64,000 nt of DNA from Amyelois transitella. Lineage: Eukaryota; Arthropoda; Insecta; Lepidoptera; Pyralidae. The position numbers were made by a program, and so were the translations under genes. The DNA is taken from the NCBI RefSeq assembly GCF_032362555.1, contig NC_083534.1, forward strand, positions 4,330,001-4,394,000, given 5' to 3'. Positions 46,890 to 60,420 of the stretch are shown piece by piece (position 1 is the first letter of the stretch; each line of letters starts with the position of its first letter). The notes below the pieces were generated by a model that saw only the letters and a list, made by a program, of their open reading frames with translations, did no database searches and was not told where the DNA came from.

Positions 46890-46924
46890 TCAGTGATAAG
46901 TTGCCGTTTACCTATATTAGGAAG
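46890..46924 (+). promoter_or_regulatory. Probable DLST start site and 5' UTR exon
   Basis: The arthropod initiator TCAGT (46890-46894) is followed by a short leader ending GGAAG|GTAAGTATC at 46924, a strong splice donor. The matching acceptor would be TCCATTACAG at 48692-48701, 29 bp before the DLST start codon. This gives a 5' UTR intron of about 1.8 kb (46925-48701) holding a Helitron-like copy at 47898-48163. Confidence 0.5.
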
Positions 46925-47429
46925 GTAAGTATCTCTTCTCCTTTACTAATCCATGTCAACGGGCCACTAGATTAGCTAACCTTGAAAAGTGCTTGCATGA
47001 AGGCGTGCCGGCCTTATGTTTCCAAATTTAAATTATTATCTCTTTATTTTTTTCTTCTGATATCGATATTAATTGTTGCTAACAATATTTGCGCGCTCTA
47101 CTTCTAATATGCATCATTGTTTCTGTCATTCTGGGAGGCTTGTCATCTGTTCCAATTTCAAAGTTTGGTGAAAGTATTTGACCAAGAAATTGTTAAAAAA
47201 GAAAAATATCCAACCAGTATTTTGCAACTGTATTCAATTATTTTGTAGCACAAATTCTGATATAAATAAAATTACAACTAGGGTTTTTTTAAATTATGTA
47301 GTGGTTTTTAATTAAACAACTGAATTTTCTGAAGGCTGTCCTTACACTGTATACAAGTATTTCTTTCCTTTCAAATAAATGCTCACTTTTATATTATCAC
47401 ATTCTTTCTCTTTTATGGCATTTTTTAAA

Positions 47430-47600
47430 ATAGGACCACTCCATCTCTTTGCCATGGATGTTGTAAAAGGTGACTACGGGATAGGCTTATAAACCTACCC
47501 TGTAGTGGACTTTTGAACCTCAATTCTATCACTAAGCCAAATGGCTGAACTATTGGTCATTTTGGGACTCTTGGCTCTCTCTACCGCGTTAGGTATGAAG
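47430..47600 (+). mobile_element. Abundant SINE, diverged copy
   Basis: Truncated and diverged copy in the probable DLST 5' UTR intron. Confidence 0.6.
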
Positions 47601-48730
47601 ACATACGTAGTCGTAAGATCCTTTTTAACCAACGCGATATAACCGCAGCCAAACAAACAGGTCAAACTTAGAACCACCTTTTTTGAAGATGGTTAAAAAT
47701 ACAATAAATTTTCACTGAATTTTCTTGGTAGTGATGTGATATCTAGTTTACATAATGCTCAAAGTCCATAAGTTTATTTTTTATGAGACATTATTATTAC
47801 ATGCTATAAAAAGTAGTCATGTCACCTTCAGATATTTCATCTCAAGTGGTTTTCATTTATCATGAGAAGCCTCCCAGATACATGTATTATGACATCACTA
47901 GCTGTGCCCGCGACTTCATCCGCGTGGAATAGTTATTTTGGGCATCATTGAAGCCCTCGAGGATGAATAATTTACCTCATTTTTTCTTCACATTCTCCAT
48001 TATTTCTTCGCTCCTAATAGTTGCAGCGTGATGTTATATAGCCTAAAGCCTTCCTCAATAAATTCAACGCAAAAATAATTTTTCAATTCAAACCAGTAGT
48101 TCCTGAGATTAGCGCGTTCAAACAAACAAACAAATTCTTCAGCTTTATAATATTAGTATAGATTGATTGACTTTCAAACATTATTGCATGGCATAAAATT
48201 AATTATTTGCTTTTTTCCTGTAATTCGTTGTTCATTCTTTGCATGCTGTGAGATTCAAACATTGAGGGATGCAATCAGCCTGCCTGACTTAAAATTCGAA
48301 TTCAAAATTTTTTATTCAGTGGAACATTTGAAATATCACCTTGGGACTATTACAGCGTTCACCAAATTAAATATCTTCCTATCTTCAGGCGGCTACTTGC
48401 TGGATCTCGTGTCTATAGCTGAACCCACACTCTTTTTAAAATTGTAAAACTAGTCCTAATAAAGTTTGTGGCCATTCTATTTACTTTAAAATCATCTCAT
48501 TATCACACTTACCTGATACGTTTTACCCAAACATCACATGAGAAAAGTCAGGTTTTTACACGAAGTAAGTTCCTTTGCAGAAGAAGACTTCCGTCTGACT
48601 TCTGCAAAGGAACCCTAACCCATTTTGCACAAATCAATACATATATACGTACTCGTAATACTTGTTAAAATACCTAAAATCTTGTCGTTTCTCCATTACA
48701 GATACACCAAAACCCCCCCACTAAATCGAA

Positions 48731-50128
48731 ATGCTACGACGTTGCTCGAAGCATTTACAGACCATATACCGGAGACAGGGGCAGAGTCTCCGGTGCCGGT
48801 CGACCCAAGTGCCCAAGATCTGCGCTCACCCCGGGCAGGTCCTCAAACAGTCGCCGCGCGTCCTCACTGCCCACAATCAGGTCGCCACCTTCCACTTCAC
48901 CAGCACCCTGTACGAGGAACAGGATGTCATGACCCCAAGCTTCCCGGACTCAGTCTCCGAAGGAGACGTGAAGCTTGACAAAAAAGTCGGTGACAGCGTC
49001 GCCGCTGACGAGGTCGTCCTCGAAATCGAGACCGACAAAACCGCCATCCCAGTCATGGCGCCGGGACACGGCGTTATCAAGGAGATATACGTGAAGGACG
49101 GTGACACCGTCAAAGCTGGACAGAAGCTGTTCAGATTAGACGTCACTGGGGAAGCTCCCAAGACGACTGAAGCGCCCAAATCGGAACCGGAGCCACCTAA
49201 AGCGGCCGCGCCTCCCCCGCCACCGCCCCCGGCTGAAACCAAGGCCCCACCTCCACCTCCCCCTCAAACATCCGCTCCTCCGCCCCCACCACCCCCTAAA
49301 CCGTCCACTCCCCCGCCGGCAGCCCCTATCTCCTCGATCCCCGTCGCGGCCATCCGCCACGCCCAGTCGATCGAAACGGCGACAGTCAAAGTGCCCCCTC
49401 CGGATTACAGCAAGGAAATCGCGGGCACTCGCACCGAGCAGCGCGTCAAAATGAACCGCATGCGCCAGCGCATCGCGCAGCGGCTGAAGGACGCGCAGAA
49501 CACCAACGCCATGCTGACGACCTTCAACGAAATCGACATGTCTAACATCATGGCGTTCAGGAAGAAGTTCCTGGACGCGTTCACCAAGAAACATGGCGTC
49601 AAACTCGGCTTAATGTCGCCGTTCGTGAAAGCAGCCGCCAATGCGCTGGTCGACCAGCCCGTTGTCAACGCTGTCATCCAAGAAAACGAAATCATATACC
49701 GCGATTACGTCGACATCTCTGTCGCTGTAGCCACCCCTAAAGGTCTCGTGGTACCCGTCATCAGGAACGTGCAAGATATGACGTACGCCGATATAGAGTT
49801 GACAGTCGCCGGTTTGGCGGAAAAAGCCAAAGCGGGTAAATTAACGATCGAAGAAATGGACGGCGGCACTTTCACGATCAGCAATGGCGGAGTATTCGGC
49901 TCTTTGATGGGCACTCCTATTATCAACCCACCTCAGTCCGCCATTTTGGGTATGCATGGCATATTCGAGCGGCCAATCGCGTTGAACGGACAAGTTGTTA
50001 TTAGACCAATGATGTACATCGCGCTGACTTACGACCATAGACTAATTGACGGCCGTGAGGCGGTCATGTTCCTTAGAAAAATCAAGGAGGGAGTCGAGGA
50101 ACCGGCGACGATTATAGCCGGATTGTAA
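48731..50128 (+). CDS. DLST: DLST, E2 subunit of 2-oxoglutarate dehydrogenase
   Basis: Dihydrolipoyllysine-residue succinyltransferase forms the core of the mitochondrial 2-oxoglutarate dehydrogenase complex and passes the succinyl group from lipoate to CoA. The coding region is one uninterrupted exon of 465 codons. A basic transit peptide comes first ([15 protein letters not shown]). The lipoyl domain (about 64-140) has lipoyl Lys103 in [10 protein letters not shown] proline-rich linker (about 150-205) replaces the E3-binding domain, as in animal DLST. The catalytic domain (about 235-465) includes [37 protein letters not shown] and the active site YDHRLIDG (His436, Asp440). All key residues are present, GC content is high and the frame is intact. 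The lack of coding introns contrasts with every other gene here and could reflect intron loss or an old retrocopy that gained a promoter. Confidence 0.95.
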   Translation: MLRRCSKHLQTIYRRQGQSLRCRSTQVPKICAHPGQVLKQSPRVLTAHNQVATFHFTSTLYEEQDVMTPSFPDSVSEGDVKLDKKVGDSVAADEVVLEIETDKTAIPVMAPGHGVIKEIYVKDGDTVKAGQKLFRLDVTGEAPKTTEAPKSEPEPPKAAAPPPPPPPAETKAPPPPPPQTSAPPPPPPPKPSTPPPAAPISSIPVAAIRHAQSIETATVKVPPPDYSKEIAGTRTEQRVKMNRMRQRIAQRLKDAQNTNAMLTTFNEIDMSNIMAFRKKFLDAFTKKHGVKLGLMSPFVKAAANALVDQPVVNAVIQENEIIYRDYVDISVAVATPKGLVVPVIRNVQDMTYADIELTVAGLAEKAKAGKLTIEEMDGGTFTISNGGVFGSLMGTPIINPPQSAILGMHGIFERPIALNGQVVIRPMMYIALTYDHRLIDGREAVMFLRKIKEGVEEPATIIAGL

Positions 50129-50520
50129 TTTAAAAAGTAAACTGGCGCATCCGGCCGCGCCGAATTTGAATACAGAACGACTCTTAACTTATCAAACTAA
50201 TTCCAATTTGGCGCTCCCGGCCGCGCTGAATTTAAATACAGAACGACGTTACCAACAGATTAAACACGAATTCCATTTTTGAAAGACACAAACGAGTGCG
50301 CCTTAACAATAGAGAATTTCATCCCTAAAAAATAATGTAGAAGGCGCATTTTGAAACGAGATTCTGTAAATCATTGGATTTATAAAGTAGTTATATTTTT
50401 AGCGTCTTTTAGTAAGTCAAGCAGAGCACTTTTGTGTCTAATGTTATTTTTTTTTAATTATTTATTTAATACGTTCGTTTGTACGTACCTATTCTGTATT
50501 ATTTATCGTGTTTAAGTGAT

Positions 50521-50526
50521 AATAAA
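50521..50526 (+). terminator. DLST poly(A) signal
   Basis: AATAAA about 0.4 kb after the stop. The 3' UTR before it contains two related stretches (GGCGCnnCCGGCCGCGC at about 50144 and 50211), a short internal duplication. Confidence 0.6.
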
Positions 50527-50854
50527 ATGCAAGTACATTGCCTTTACGTGACACTGAAGAGTTGTTTTATTTTTATTTTGTTCTTTATATTTTTCGAACA
50601 CGCGAATTCTGGCTTGATAAGTTTCAAAATAATTGCAATAATAAATGATAAATTACAGTGAAAAATGTTTATTTCTCTTGATTACAGAAAATTCAGTTCC
50701 ATTTTACGGTCGAGGTGAACAGTGCATAGGTTGGCTTGGTTTAAAATTCTATAGGATTCAAATTAATGAAAAAAAAACAAAACCTATTATGAACAATACG
50801 ATTTATTTGTACTTCGACAGCTGAACTTGAATTTATATAAACAATTTCATAAAT

Positions 50855-51250
50855 ATCATACATACATACGTCACGTCTATATCCCTTGCGGGGTAGACAG
50901 AGCCAACAGTCTTGAAGACTTAATTGGCCACGTTCAGCTATTCGAATATATGATAGAATTGAGAATATTGAGATTCAAATAGTGACAGGTTGCTAGCCCA
51001 TCGCCTAAAAAAGAATCCCAAGTTTATAAGCCTATCCCTTAGTCCTCTTTTACGACATCCATGGGAAAGCGATACATAAATATCGTAGGCGGAAACTTAA
51101 TAAAATTATAATAGAATGGTACTGATAGGGCTTCGCTTAAAATAATCCCAAGTTTATAAGCCTATCCCTTAGTCGCCATTTACGACATTCGTGGGAACGC
51201 GATGGAGTGGTCCTATTATTTTTTTAATTAGTGCCGGGAACCACACGGCA
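50855..51250 (-). mobile_element. Two SINE copies between DLST and phosphate carrier
   Basis: 50855-51075 and 51120-51250. 51260-52390 then holds AT-rich sequence, a tRNA-SINE (51755-51945) and the probable 3' UTR of the phosphate carrier; no clear poly(A) signal was singled out. Confidence 0.7.
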
Positions 51251-52392
51251 TGTAATTTATTATTAAATTCAGTAAGAAGTCAGAGAAAGACTGTGTTGTT
51301 AGTCTAATGTTTATTGCAAGAGATTTCAATGGAATACAACTAACGCTAAAAAAAAATAAACAAAAAAAAATAAAATAAAAATAATTTTATTTCAAAATAA
51401 ATTAACATGATTGTTATTCTTACTCCGTACAGGTAACATTGATCTACTATTAACATTGACAGACATTCGTACTTTTGTATATATATAATATATATATAAT
51501 TCCTTATATAGGGACAAATGTTATGTTAAATAGTATTTTAATAATTTAATATCAAATATATAATTAAAGCATTTACAATTTTTGTCCTGAACAGGTATCG
51601 AACAACAATATATATAATTAAACAACCATAAAAATTATTTCAACCAACAATAGAAAATAAATTATTTACTATCGGTGCTACTAAACGCAACATTTAAAAA
51701 TGTTACAACAAATTGTGAACCACTTGTGTTATACACAGTATAAAATTTATACTCACCGAAGGTCCCGGGTTCGAATCCCGGTCAGGGCATATGAGAAAAG
51801 AACTTTCTCTGATTGGCCTGGGTCTTGGATGTTTATCTATATAAGTATTTATTATAAAATACAGTATCGTTGAGTTAGCATCTCGTAACACAAGTCTCGA
51901 ACTTACTTCGAGGCTAACTCAATCTGTGTAATTTGTCCCGTATATATTAATTATTAATGTGTCATTCGACATATATAAAACGCGAGTACGAATGCTTGTC
52001 AAAAAAAAAACGATGATGTTTTAATAAAAGAATAATCTTAACTCTACCTCCTAGACTAGGAATGAACAAAGTATTGAGAATATACATCAGAAATAATACT
52101 ATACATTGATAACTCAAAATAACATATATATTGAGTTTAATATCAAATTTGTTGACGTATATTATATGACCAATAAAATAGTCTTATAATTAGGTCTATG
52201 CATCCTGCACACCTTGGTGCGTGTCTAAAGAATTCAGCTTGCAAGACTTATTTCTTTTATATTATGAATACAGTACCTACGAATTTATATATAGATATAT
52301 ATTAACAAAATCTCACTTTGAAATTGTGGATTTAAAGAAATAAATATGACGAATTATTAAAACATCATCTAGATATTGTTGTTATTGTTAGT

Positions 52393-55300
52393 TCACTTCC
52401 CCTCCGCTTCCAGCCTCTTGCGCATCGATTCGGGCATCTCGGCCGGCGGTGGTCGCGGCATTCTGAGCCAAACCTAGAGAAAAAATTTATAGAATTAATT
52501 TAAAAAAAAATTGTTTCTTATTTATTTATTTTTTTGTAATGTCTTCTCATAGGATTTCTTATCCACAGTTCTTGTCGGTAGGAACAATTGGTTATTTGTA
52601 ATAATCATTGAAACATATATATATCATTTATATCTCGTGTGGTTTTTAGCATTTAAGAACAAATCCCATTCCCCATGGATTTCGTAAAAGGCGACTAAGG
52701 GATAGGCTAATAAACTTGCGATTCTTTCAGGCGACGGGCTAGCGACCTGTCACTATTTGAATCTCAATTCCATCATAAAGCTGTATTGTAGCCTTTTCTA
52801 GGAGTCTTTTCAAGACTATTGGCTCCGTCTACTCCTCAAGGGATATAGACGTGATTATAAGTATGGCCTTTTCTAGGAGTCTTTTCAAGACTGTTAGCTC
52901 CGTCTACCCCGCAAGAGATATAGATGTGATTATAGATATGTAGCGACTTTTCTACAACTCTTTTCAGGACTGTTGGCTCCGTCTACTCCTAAAGGGAAGT
53001 AGACCTCTGTCTACCCCACAAGGGATATAGACGTGATTATAGATATGTTATGTAGCGCCTTTTCTACAAGTATTTACAAGACTGTTGCCTCCGTCTACCC
53101 CGTAAGGGATATATGTATGTATATATCATCTCATACCTTGACGGCATCATATATGAACCACTGCAATCCGGTGAGGGTACCAATCATGATGATCCTGGGC
53201 CCCAAGCCGCTCCACACTCCGGCCCAGCCCAGCTTGCTCATGATGGAGCCGATGGTAGCTGTGTTGTCCTAGAATAGAATTGAATAGATTTATTTTCAAA
53301 ACTGGACACAAGGTATCACTTGCCGTGCCGTGTGGTTCCCGGCACCATTACAAAAAAGAATAGGACCACTCCATCTCTTTCCCACGGATGTCGTAAAAGG
53401 CGACTAAGGGATAGGCTTATAAACTTGGGATTCCTCTTTTAGGCGATGTATGTGTATGTATGTATCACTTATTGACGTCACAACACTTAAATAGAATAGA
53501 ATATAATAGATTTATTTTCAAAATTGGACACAAGGTATCACTTATTGACGTCACATCACTTAAATCTAATTATAAGTACTGCCGCTTCCGAAGCGCGTGT
53601 GTAGAAGAAGCGGCGGAACTAACTACACTGCAGCATTGTCATCGGACGACAATTTTCGAATCGTGGACGAATGCACATTGTTTACATTTAAAAAAAATGA
53701 ATGACTGTAAAACTAATTGAAATTACATTCGTCAGATTGAATCAACTTATTTATACGTTATCAAAAATTTTAAACAATTCATTAAAAATATTAATGACCG
53801 AGTGCCGTGTGGTTCCCGGCACCAATATAAAAAAGAAAATGACCACTCCATCTCATTTTCTAAGGACGTTGTAAGAGGCGACTAAGGGATAGGCTTATAA
53901 ACTTGGGATTCTTGTTTTAGGCGATGGGCTAGCAACTCTCTCCCAATTCTATCTTAAAGCCAAACAGCTGAACGTGGCCCATCAGTCTTTTCAAGACTGT
54001 TGGCTCTGTCTACCCCGCAATTCAAAATTCAAAAAGGATATTGACGTGATTATATGTATGTATGTATCTCTATACGGCGCCCACTTGTCACCCATTATTT
54101 TTAATAAATTACCTGACAATCTTAAACAATTAAATATACTGACATTTAAAAAAGAACTTAAATTATTATTGGCAAATGAATGTTATTATGGTATTGATAA
54201 TTATTTAAATGACACCAAATAATTTTGACTACTTTTGACCTAAATACTGTTATTATTATTATTTTTTGATTTTTGTTTCTTTTTATTTTTGCAAGTGCTT
54301 ATTTTGATTTGTATTAGTAATTAATTGATCTTTAATCATATTATAAAGGAAATATTGTACGTCCATATGGGCAGGACACAGTGATACCTATAATTTTATT
54401 GTTGACCTATTTTTTTTTTTGTTTTTACCTGTGTTTCACAATAAAGATGTTTGATTTGGTTTGATTTGATTTGTCTGTAGTTAAATAAGTAATATAAGTA
54501 TTATAAGTAATATGAGTAATCACATACCTGGTTCAGCTTGGAGACTACGGTGTCGGCGGGGTGGGAGACGATGGCGCAGAACACGCCGGCGATGTAGCCC
54601 GCCGCGAACGTCACCACCAGCTGCTCGCCTTTCGTGCACTCAGCGCGGGGCTTGGGCACCACGTACTGGGGGGAATTAATGAACGAATGATTTATCACCC
54701 TTAACACTTTCTTTTTTTTGACTAGAAGTTACTTAAAAAATTATTCACAAAACAACGTTTTCCGATACCAGCTAGTTTATTTATATTATTCAGAATAGTA
54801 TAGAATAGATTTATTTTCAAAATTGGACACAAGGTATCACTTATTGACGTCACATCACTTAAATCTAATTATGTCTACTGCCGGTTCCGAAGCGCGTGTG
54901 TTGAAGAAGCGGCGGAACAAACTACACTGCAGCAGTTTCATATATTTTGGTTTCACAACATTGGTTGGCATTAGATAAATCACTTAAAACTAAGTTTACT
55001 GCCGCTTCCAACTACTTTAAACTCCCTAAAACTATTCTAAATTACAGACTATTATTATTTAAAAATTTATATTAGAGTATTACTATTTTAAAAAATTAAT
55101 AATTATATTTTTAGTCTGTAACCTGTCACCTTGCCAGGTTAACACCTTAAAAATATTATTATACATACCTTTAACACACCTTATAAATATTATTATACAT
55201 ACCTTTAACACACACCTTAAAAATATAATTATACATACCTTTAACACACACCTTAAAAATATAATTATACATACCTTTAACACACATCTTAAAAATATAA

Positions 55301-58300
55301 TTATACATACCTTTAACACACACCTTAAAAATATAATTATACATACCTTTAACACACATCTTAAAAATATTATTATACATATAATATTAAAAGTTTAACA
55401 TTACCTTGTACAACAACTCGAGCGTTCTCTCGAAGCAGGCGAACTTCATCATGGTGTACGGGATCTGCCTACCCCACAGGGGCACGATGCCCTTGTAGAA
55501 GGTGCCCACGCCCTCGTTCTTGATCATCTTGGGCCACGCCTCGCGGAGAGTGTTGGCGAAGCCCGGCATGGTTTGGATTCGAACCTGTGGAATAAGAAAT
55601 ATGTAATCACTACATAGTATAAAATAAAGTCGCTTTCTCTGTCCTATGTCCCTTTGTATGCTTAAATCTTTAAAACTACGCACCGGATTTTGGTGCGGTT
55701 TTTTTTTAATAGATAGAATGATTCAAGAGGATCTCGTTCCCAATAATGTCGGAAAAGGCGACCAAGGGATAGGCTTATAAACTTGGAATTGTTCTTTTAG
55801 GCGATGGGCTAGCAACATGTTACTATTTGAATCTCAATTCTATCATTGAAACCAATTTCCAAGACTGTCGGCTCTGTCTATCCCGCAAGGGATATAGACG
55901 TGACTATATGTACAATAGTTTTCGCATTATCTCAATTCATAATATAAACTTGGGATAATTCTTTTAGGCGATATTACCCATTTTAATCTCAATTCTATCA
56001 TTTATCCGAACAATGAAATTTTTAATTTTCGCATAGGTACTTTTATCTACATAAATCAATAAATAACTAAATACACCATTAAATTTTTATAAAGTTCCCT
56101 TAGAACAAAAAACCTGTAAAGTTTTTCACTATTATTTACTTATATCATCTGTGTGCAAAAATTTTAACATAGGTCTTTTTTCTAATAGCGTACTTAGTGA
56201 ATTGGAATATGTAGAAAGGTGTTAAGAATAGATTTTAAAGGCGTCACGGCCGGTCGGAAGCCTTATGAACTACAAAAGGGAGGCGTAACTCGTAGGGAAC
56301 TATAGATATTACGAGTTAAGTGGAGATATATGTATAGTCTCTGCCTACCCCTTTAAGAAAGAACCGTGATTTTATGTATGTACTATAAAAACATAATTAT
56401 GAATTCAAAAGAAGTAGGTTCTCAATTCGACCGTGTATTTTTAATGTATGTTACAATTTAATTATATGTTCGGATATGAATATCATTTTTAACCAACTTC
56501 AAAAGAAGTAGGTTCTCAATTCGACAGTATTTTTTAAATGTATGTAACAATTTAATTACACTCTTACGTTCAGATATGAATATGTATTATTTTTAACCAA
56601 CTTAAAAAAAGAAGAGGTTCTTAAGGGAGGAGGAGAATAGGACCACTCCATCTCTTTCCCATGGATGTCGTAAAAGGCGACTAAGGGATAGGCTTATGAA
56701 ATTGCGGTCAATTTTTTTAGGCTTTGGGCTAGCAACCTGTCACTATTTTAATCTCAATTCCATCATCAAACCAAGCAGCTGAACGTGGCTTATCAGTCTT
56801 TCAAGACTATTGTCTCTGACTACCCCGTAAGGGATACAGACGTCACTATATGTATGTATGCAAAAAAATTTATAATTCGACAGACGTAACTGTATGTATG
56901 TATGTAAAATGTATAAAATATGTGTGTAATGTATGTAAAAAACAAAATTATAATTCGATTCCTCTCTATACGCACCTTAGCGGCCTCTAGCGGCGATAAA
57001 GCGATATCAGCGAAGAATTCCGCCGACGCGGACGCAGCCAAATAAACGCCTGTTCTGTAAGTATACGCCGTCTCTTCATCCAACAAGTTGGTGTACGCCA
57101 CTTTGAACACTTCGTACAAGCCGAATTTGCAGAGACCCTGTTAGAGAGAGACAGAGAGACGGTTTAGTGTGCGGCAGAGAGGGACAGACAGAGTTGTGTG
57201 AGGTGGTAAGTCATAATGTTGTGTGACATCACGCTCAGTAGGAACAATTGGTATTTTGGTTTAATCATTTTGGTGTAATCCCGTCGTTATGGGATTGTTG
57301 GCTCTGTCTTCCCCGCAGGGGATATGGACGTGATATCTGTAAGCTGTTTCAGATTACAAAATAAATTATACCCTATAATGTTGACCAGGCATTAGAGCTG
57401 TACAACAAAAAAGCTGTTTCATTAAAATCCGTTCAGTAGTTCCAGAGATAAGCCTGTACAAACAAACATACAAACAGACAGATTTTTTTTTCAAACTCAT
57501 GCTCGGTTACTATTTCCACATCGTTATAAATTTTGGCAAGCTCGGCGTTTTCGGGTACTCTTGACCAGATCCTTTGCCAGGACGTCCTCAATTTTCAAAC
57601 GTTCGTCTAGGTCTTCCCACTCCGACCTTTCCCTCCACACTCTCCATGTATATATGCTTAGTCAACCTGCTTTCATTCATCCTCTATCTATACTAATATT
57701 ATGAAGCTGAAGACTTTGTTTGTTTGTTTGTATGTTTGAACGCGCTAATCTCAGGAACTACTGGTTCGAATTGAAAAATTATTTTTGCGTTGAATAGACC
57801 ATTTATCGAGAAAGGCTTTAGGCTATTTATCATCACGCTACAACTATTAGGAGCGAAGAAATAATGGAAAATGTGAAAAAAAAAACGGGGAAAATTATTC
57901 ATCCTTACGGGCTTCAATGATGCCCAAAATAACTATTCCACGCAGACGAAGTCGCGGGCACAGCTAGTATCATATAAATGAAGTTTTTCAGAAATTCATT
58001 ACCTGTAGCGAGTATCCTATGAAAGTTGGTGCCCAGCCCTTCGCCAGTCCCCGCATTCCCTCCTCGCGCACTGAGACCTTGAAACCGTTCACCACATTCT
58101 TGTATTTTTCAGCGTCGACTTGGAGACGACACTTCACCAAGTCCAAGGGTACCACCGCTGTGTGCGTGATGCCTGTAAACGTTTGTTGTTAGTGTGTTTG
58201 TTCGTCTTTCACGTCGAAACTAATGAAGCGATCTCCATGTAACACATATACACACAGTCTATGTCCCTCATTACGGGGTAGACGGAGCCAAGAGTATTGA

Positions 58301-60388
58301 AAAGACTGGTGGCCCTGTCTAGGCCACGTTCAGCTAGTGGGCGACTAAGGGATAGACTTTTATAAGGCTATCCCTTAGTCGCCTAATAGAAGTTTATACT
58401 TGAGATTCTTCTATTAGGCCACGGGCTAGCAACCTGTCACTATTTGAATCTCAATCCTATCATCAAGCCAAATAGCTGAACGTGGCCTATCAGTCTTTTA
58501 AGACTACTAGCTTTACCCCACAATGTACATAGCCATGATTATATGAATGAATGATTCATCATTCTAAAAGTCCTCAGATCTCATAATCCTTTGGTCATCG
58601 GGCCACTCCGGCGCGCCTCGTCCACCACATTAATGACTGACTGACTGTCTCACTGGGCGCCAGTGAGACAATCAGTCAATCAGTTAGCAGTCTCGCCGCG
58701 CCGGCCCCCCTCCGGTATGAGTTATCATCATTGGACTTGATTATACAAACACTAAGAAATCCCTCACAGGGATAAGTCCGCTCTTGTACGTCGTTATTTT
58801 TAATGTTTTTATGTATTACTTATAATTTGTTATGTACAATAAAGAATTTACAAACAAACAAACAAACTAGTGATGCGTCCCGATTTCGCGCGGGTAGCAT
58901 TTTCTTTCTCATGAATCACTGTATAATGTCGTGTAGTTTGTTCCGCCGCTTCTTGTACATATGCGCTTCGGAAGCGGCAGTAGTTAGATTTAAATGATGT
59001 GACGTCAATAAGTGATACCTTGTATCCAATTTTGAAAATAAATGTATTCTATTCTATATCTATCTATCAGAATATGTGTAAATAAAGCTGAAGAGTTTGT
59101 TTTTTAGAACGCGCTAATCTCAGAAAATAATGGTTCGAATTAAAAAATAATAAAATAGACCATTTATCGAGGAAGGTTTTAGGCTATACATATAACATCA
59201 CGCTGCAACTACAAGGAGCAAAGAAATAATGAAATATATGAAAAAATTATTCACCCTCGAGGGCTTCAATGATGCCCAAACTAACTAGTCCACGCGGACG
59301 AAGTCGCGGGCACAGCTAATTACTAATAAAAAAAACACAGAAATGTATACTGACCGCAAGACAGGATGCCTCCAAGTCCGCACAGAGCAAAGTACTTGGT
59401 TGAGGCGAACTCGCACGAGTCACCCACGGCCGTGTTAGCCGCCATACCGCTGGGCTGCAAGAATACATATCGTCACGTCTATATCCTTTGCGGGGTAGAC
59501 AGAGGCAGAAATCTTCAAAAAAAACTGAACGATTAGCTGTTTAGCTTAATGATAGAATTGAGATTAAAATACTGATAGGTTGATAGCCCATCACCGATGA
59601 TAAGAATCACGCGTTTATAAGCTAATCCCTTAGTCGCCGTTTACGACATTCGTGGGCAAGATGAGTGTTTCTATTCTTAACTGCAGGTAACGGCACGGCA
59701 GAATTCATGTTTATACATACATACATATAATCACGTCTATATCCCTTCCGGGGTAGAAAGAGCCAACAATCTACAAAAGACTGATAGGCCACATTCAGCC
59801 GTTAGGCTTAATGATAGAATTGAATTCTATCTTAAAGCCAAATAGCTGAATGTGGCCTATCAGTCTTTACAAGACTGTTGGCTCTGTCTAACCCGCAAGG
59901 GATATAGACGTGACCTTATGTATGTATGTATGCATTTTATTATGTTTAAACATTTATGTATCTTGCTCTGCGTCAACGCCAATCTCCTGTTTGGTTTCCT
60001 TCCACCCAAATGTTGACTGGAAGAGATTGCATTAGCGATAAGTCCGCCTTTTTACCATCTCTGTCTTCTTTCTGCTGTTTTGTATGTTTTACTCTACATA
60101 CATACATACATATGGTCACGTCTATATCCCTTGTGGGGTAGACAGAGCCAACAGACTTGAAAAGACTGATCGGCCACGTTCAGCTGCTTGACTTAGTGAT
60201 GGAATTGAGATCCAAATAGTGACAGGTTGCTAGCCCATCGCCTAAAAAAAGAATCGCAAGTTTGCAAGCCTATCCCTTAGTCGCCTTTTACGACATCCAT
60301 GGGAAAGAGATGGAGTGGTCCTATACTTTTTTGTATTGGTGCCGGCAACCACACGGCACATGTTTTACTCTAATGGTGCAAAAAAGTT

Positions 60389-60420
<32 letters not shown>

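Noticed and set aside
48877..50038. Antisense ORFs across DLST (up to 152 codons)
   Set aside because: They are shadows of a GC-rich coding exon; the Gly/Arg-rich products mirror the proline-rich linker.
55083..55380. Regularly spaced repeats that resemble a CRISPR array
   Set aside because: The units are direct tandem copies with no unique spacers, in an animal intron.
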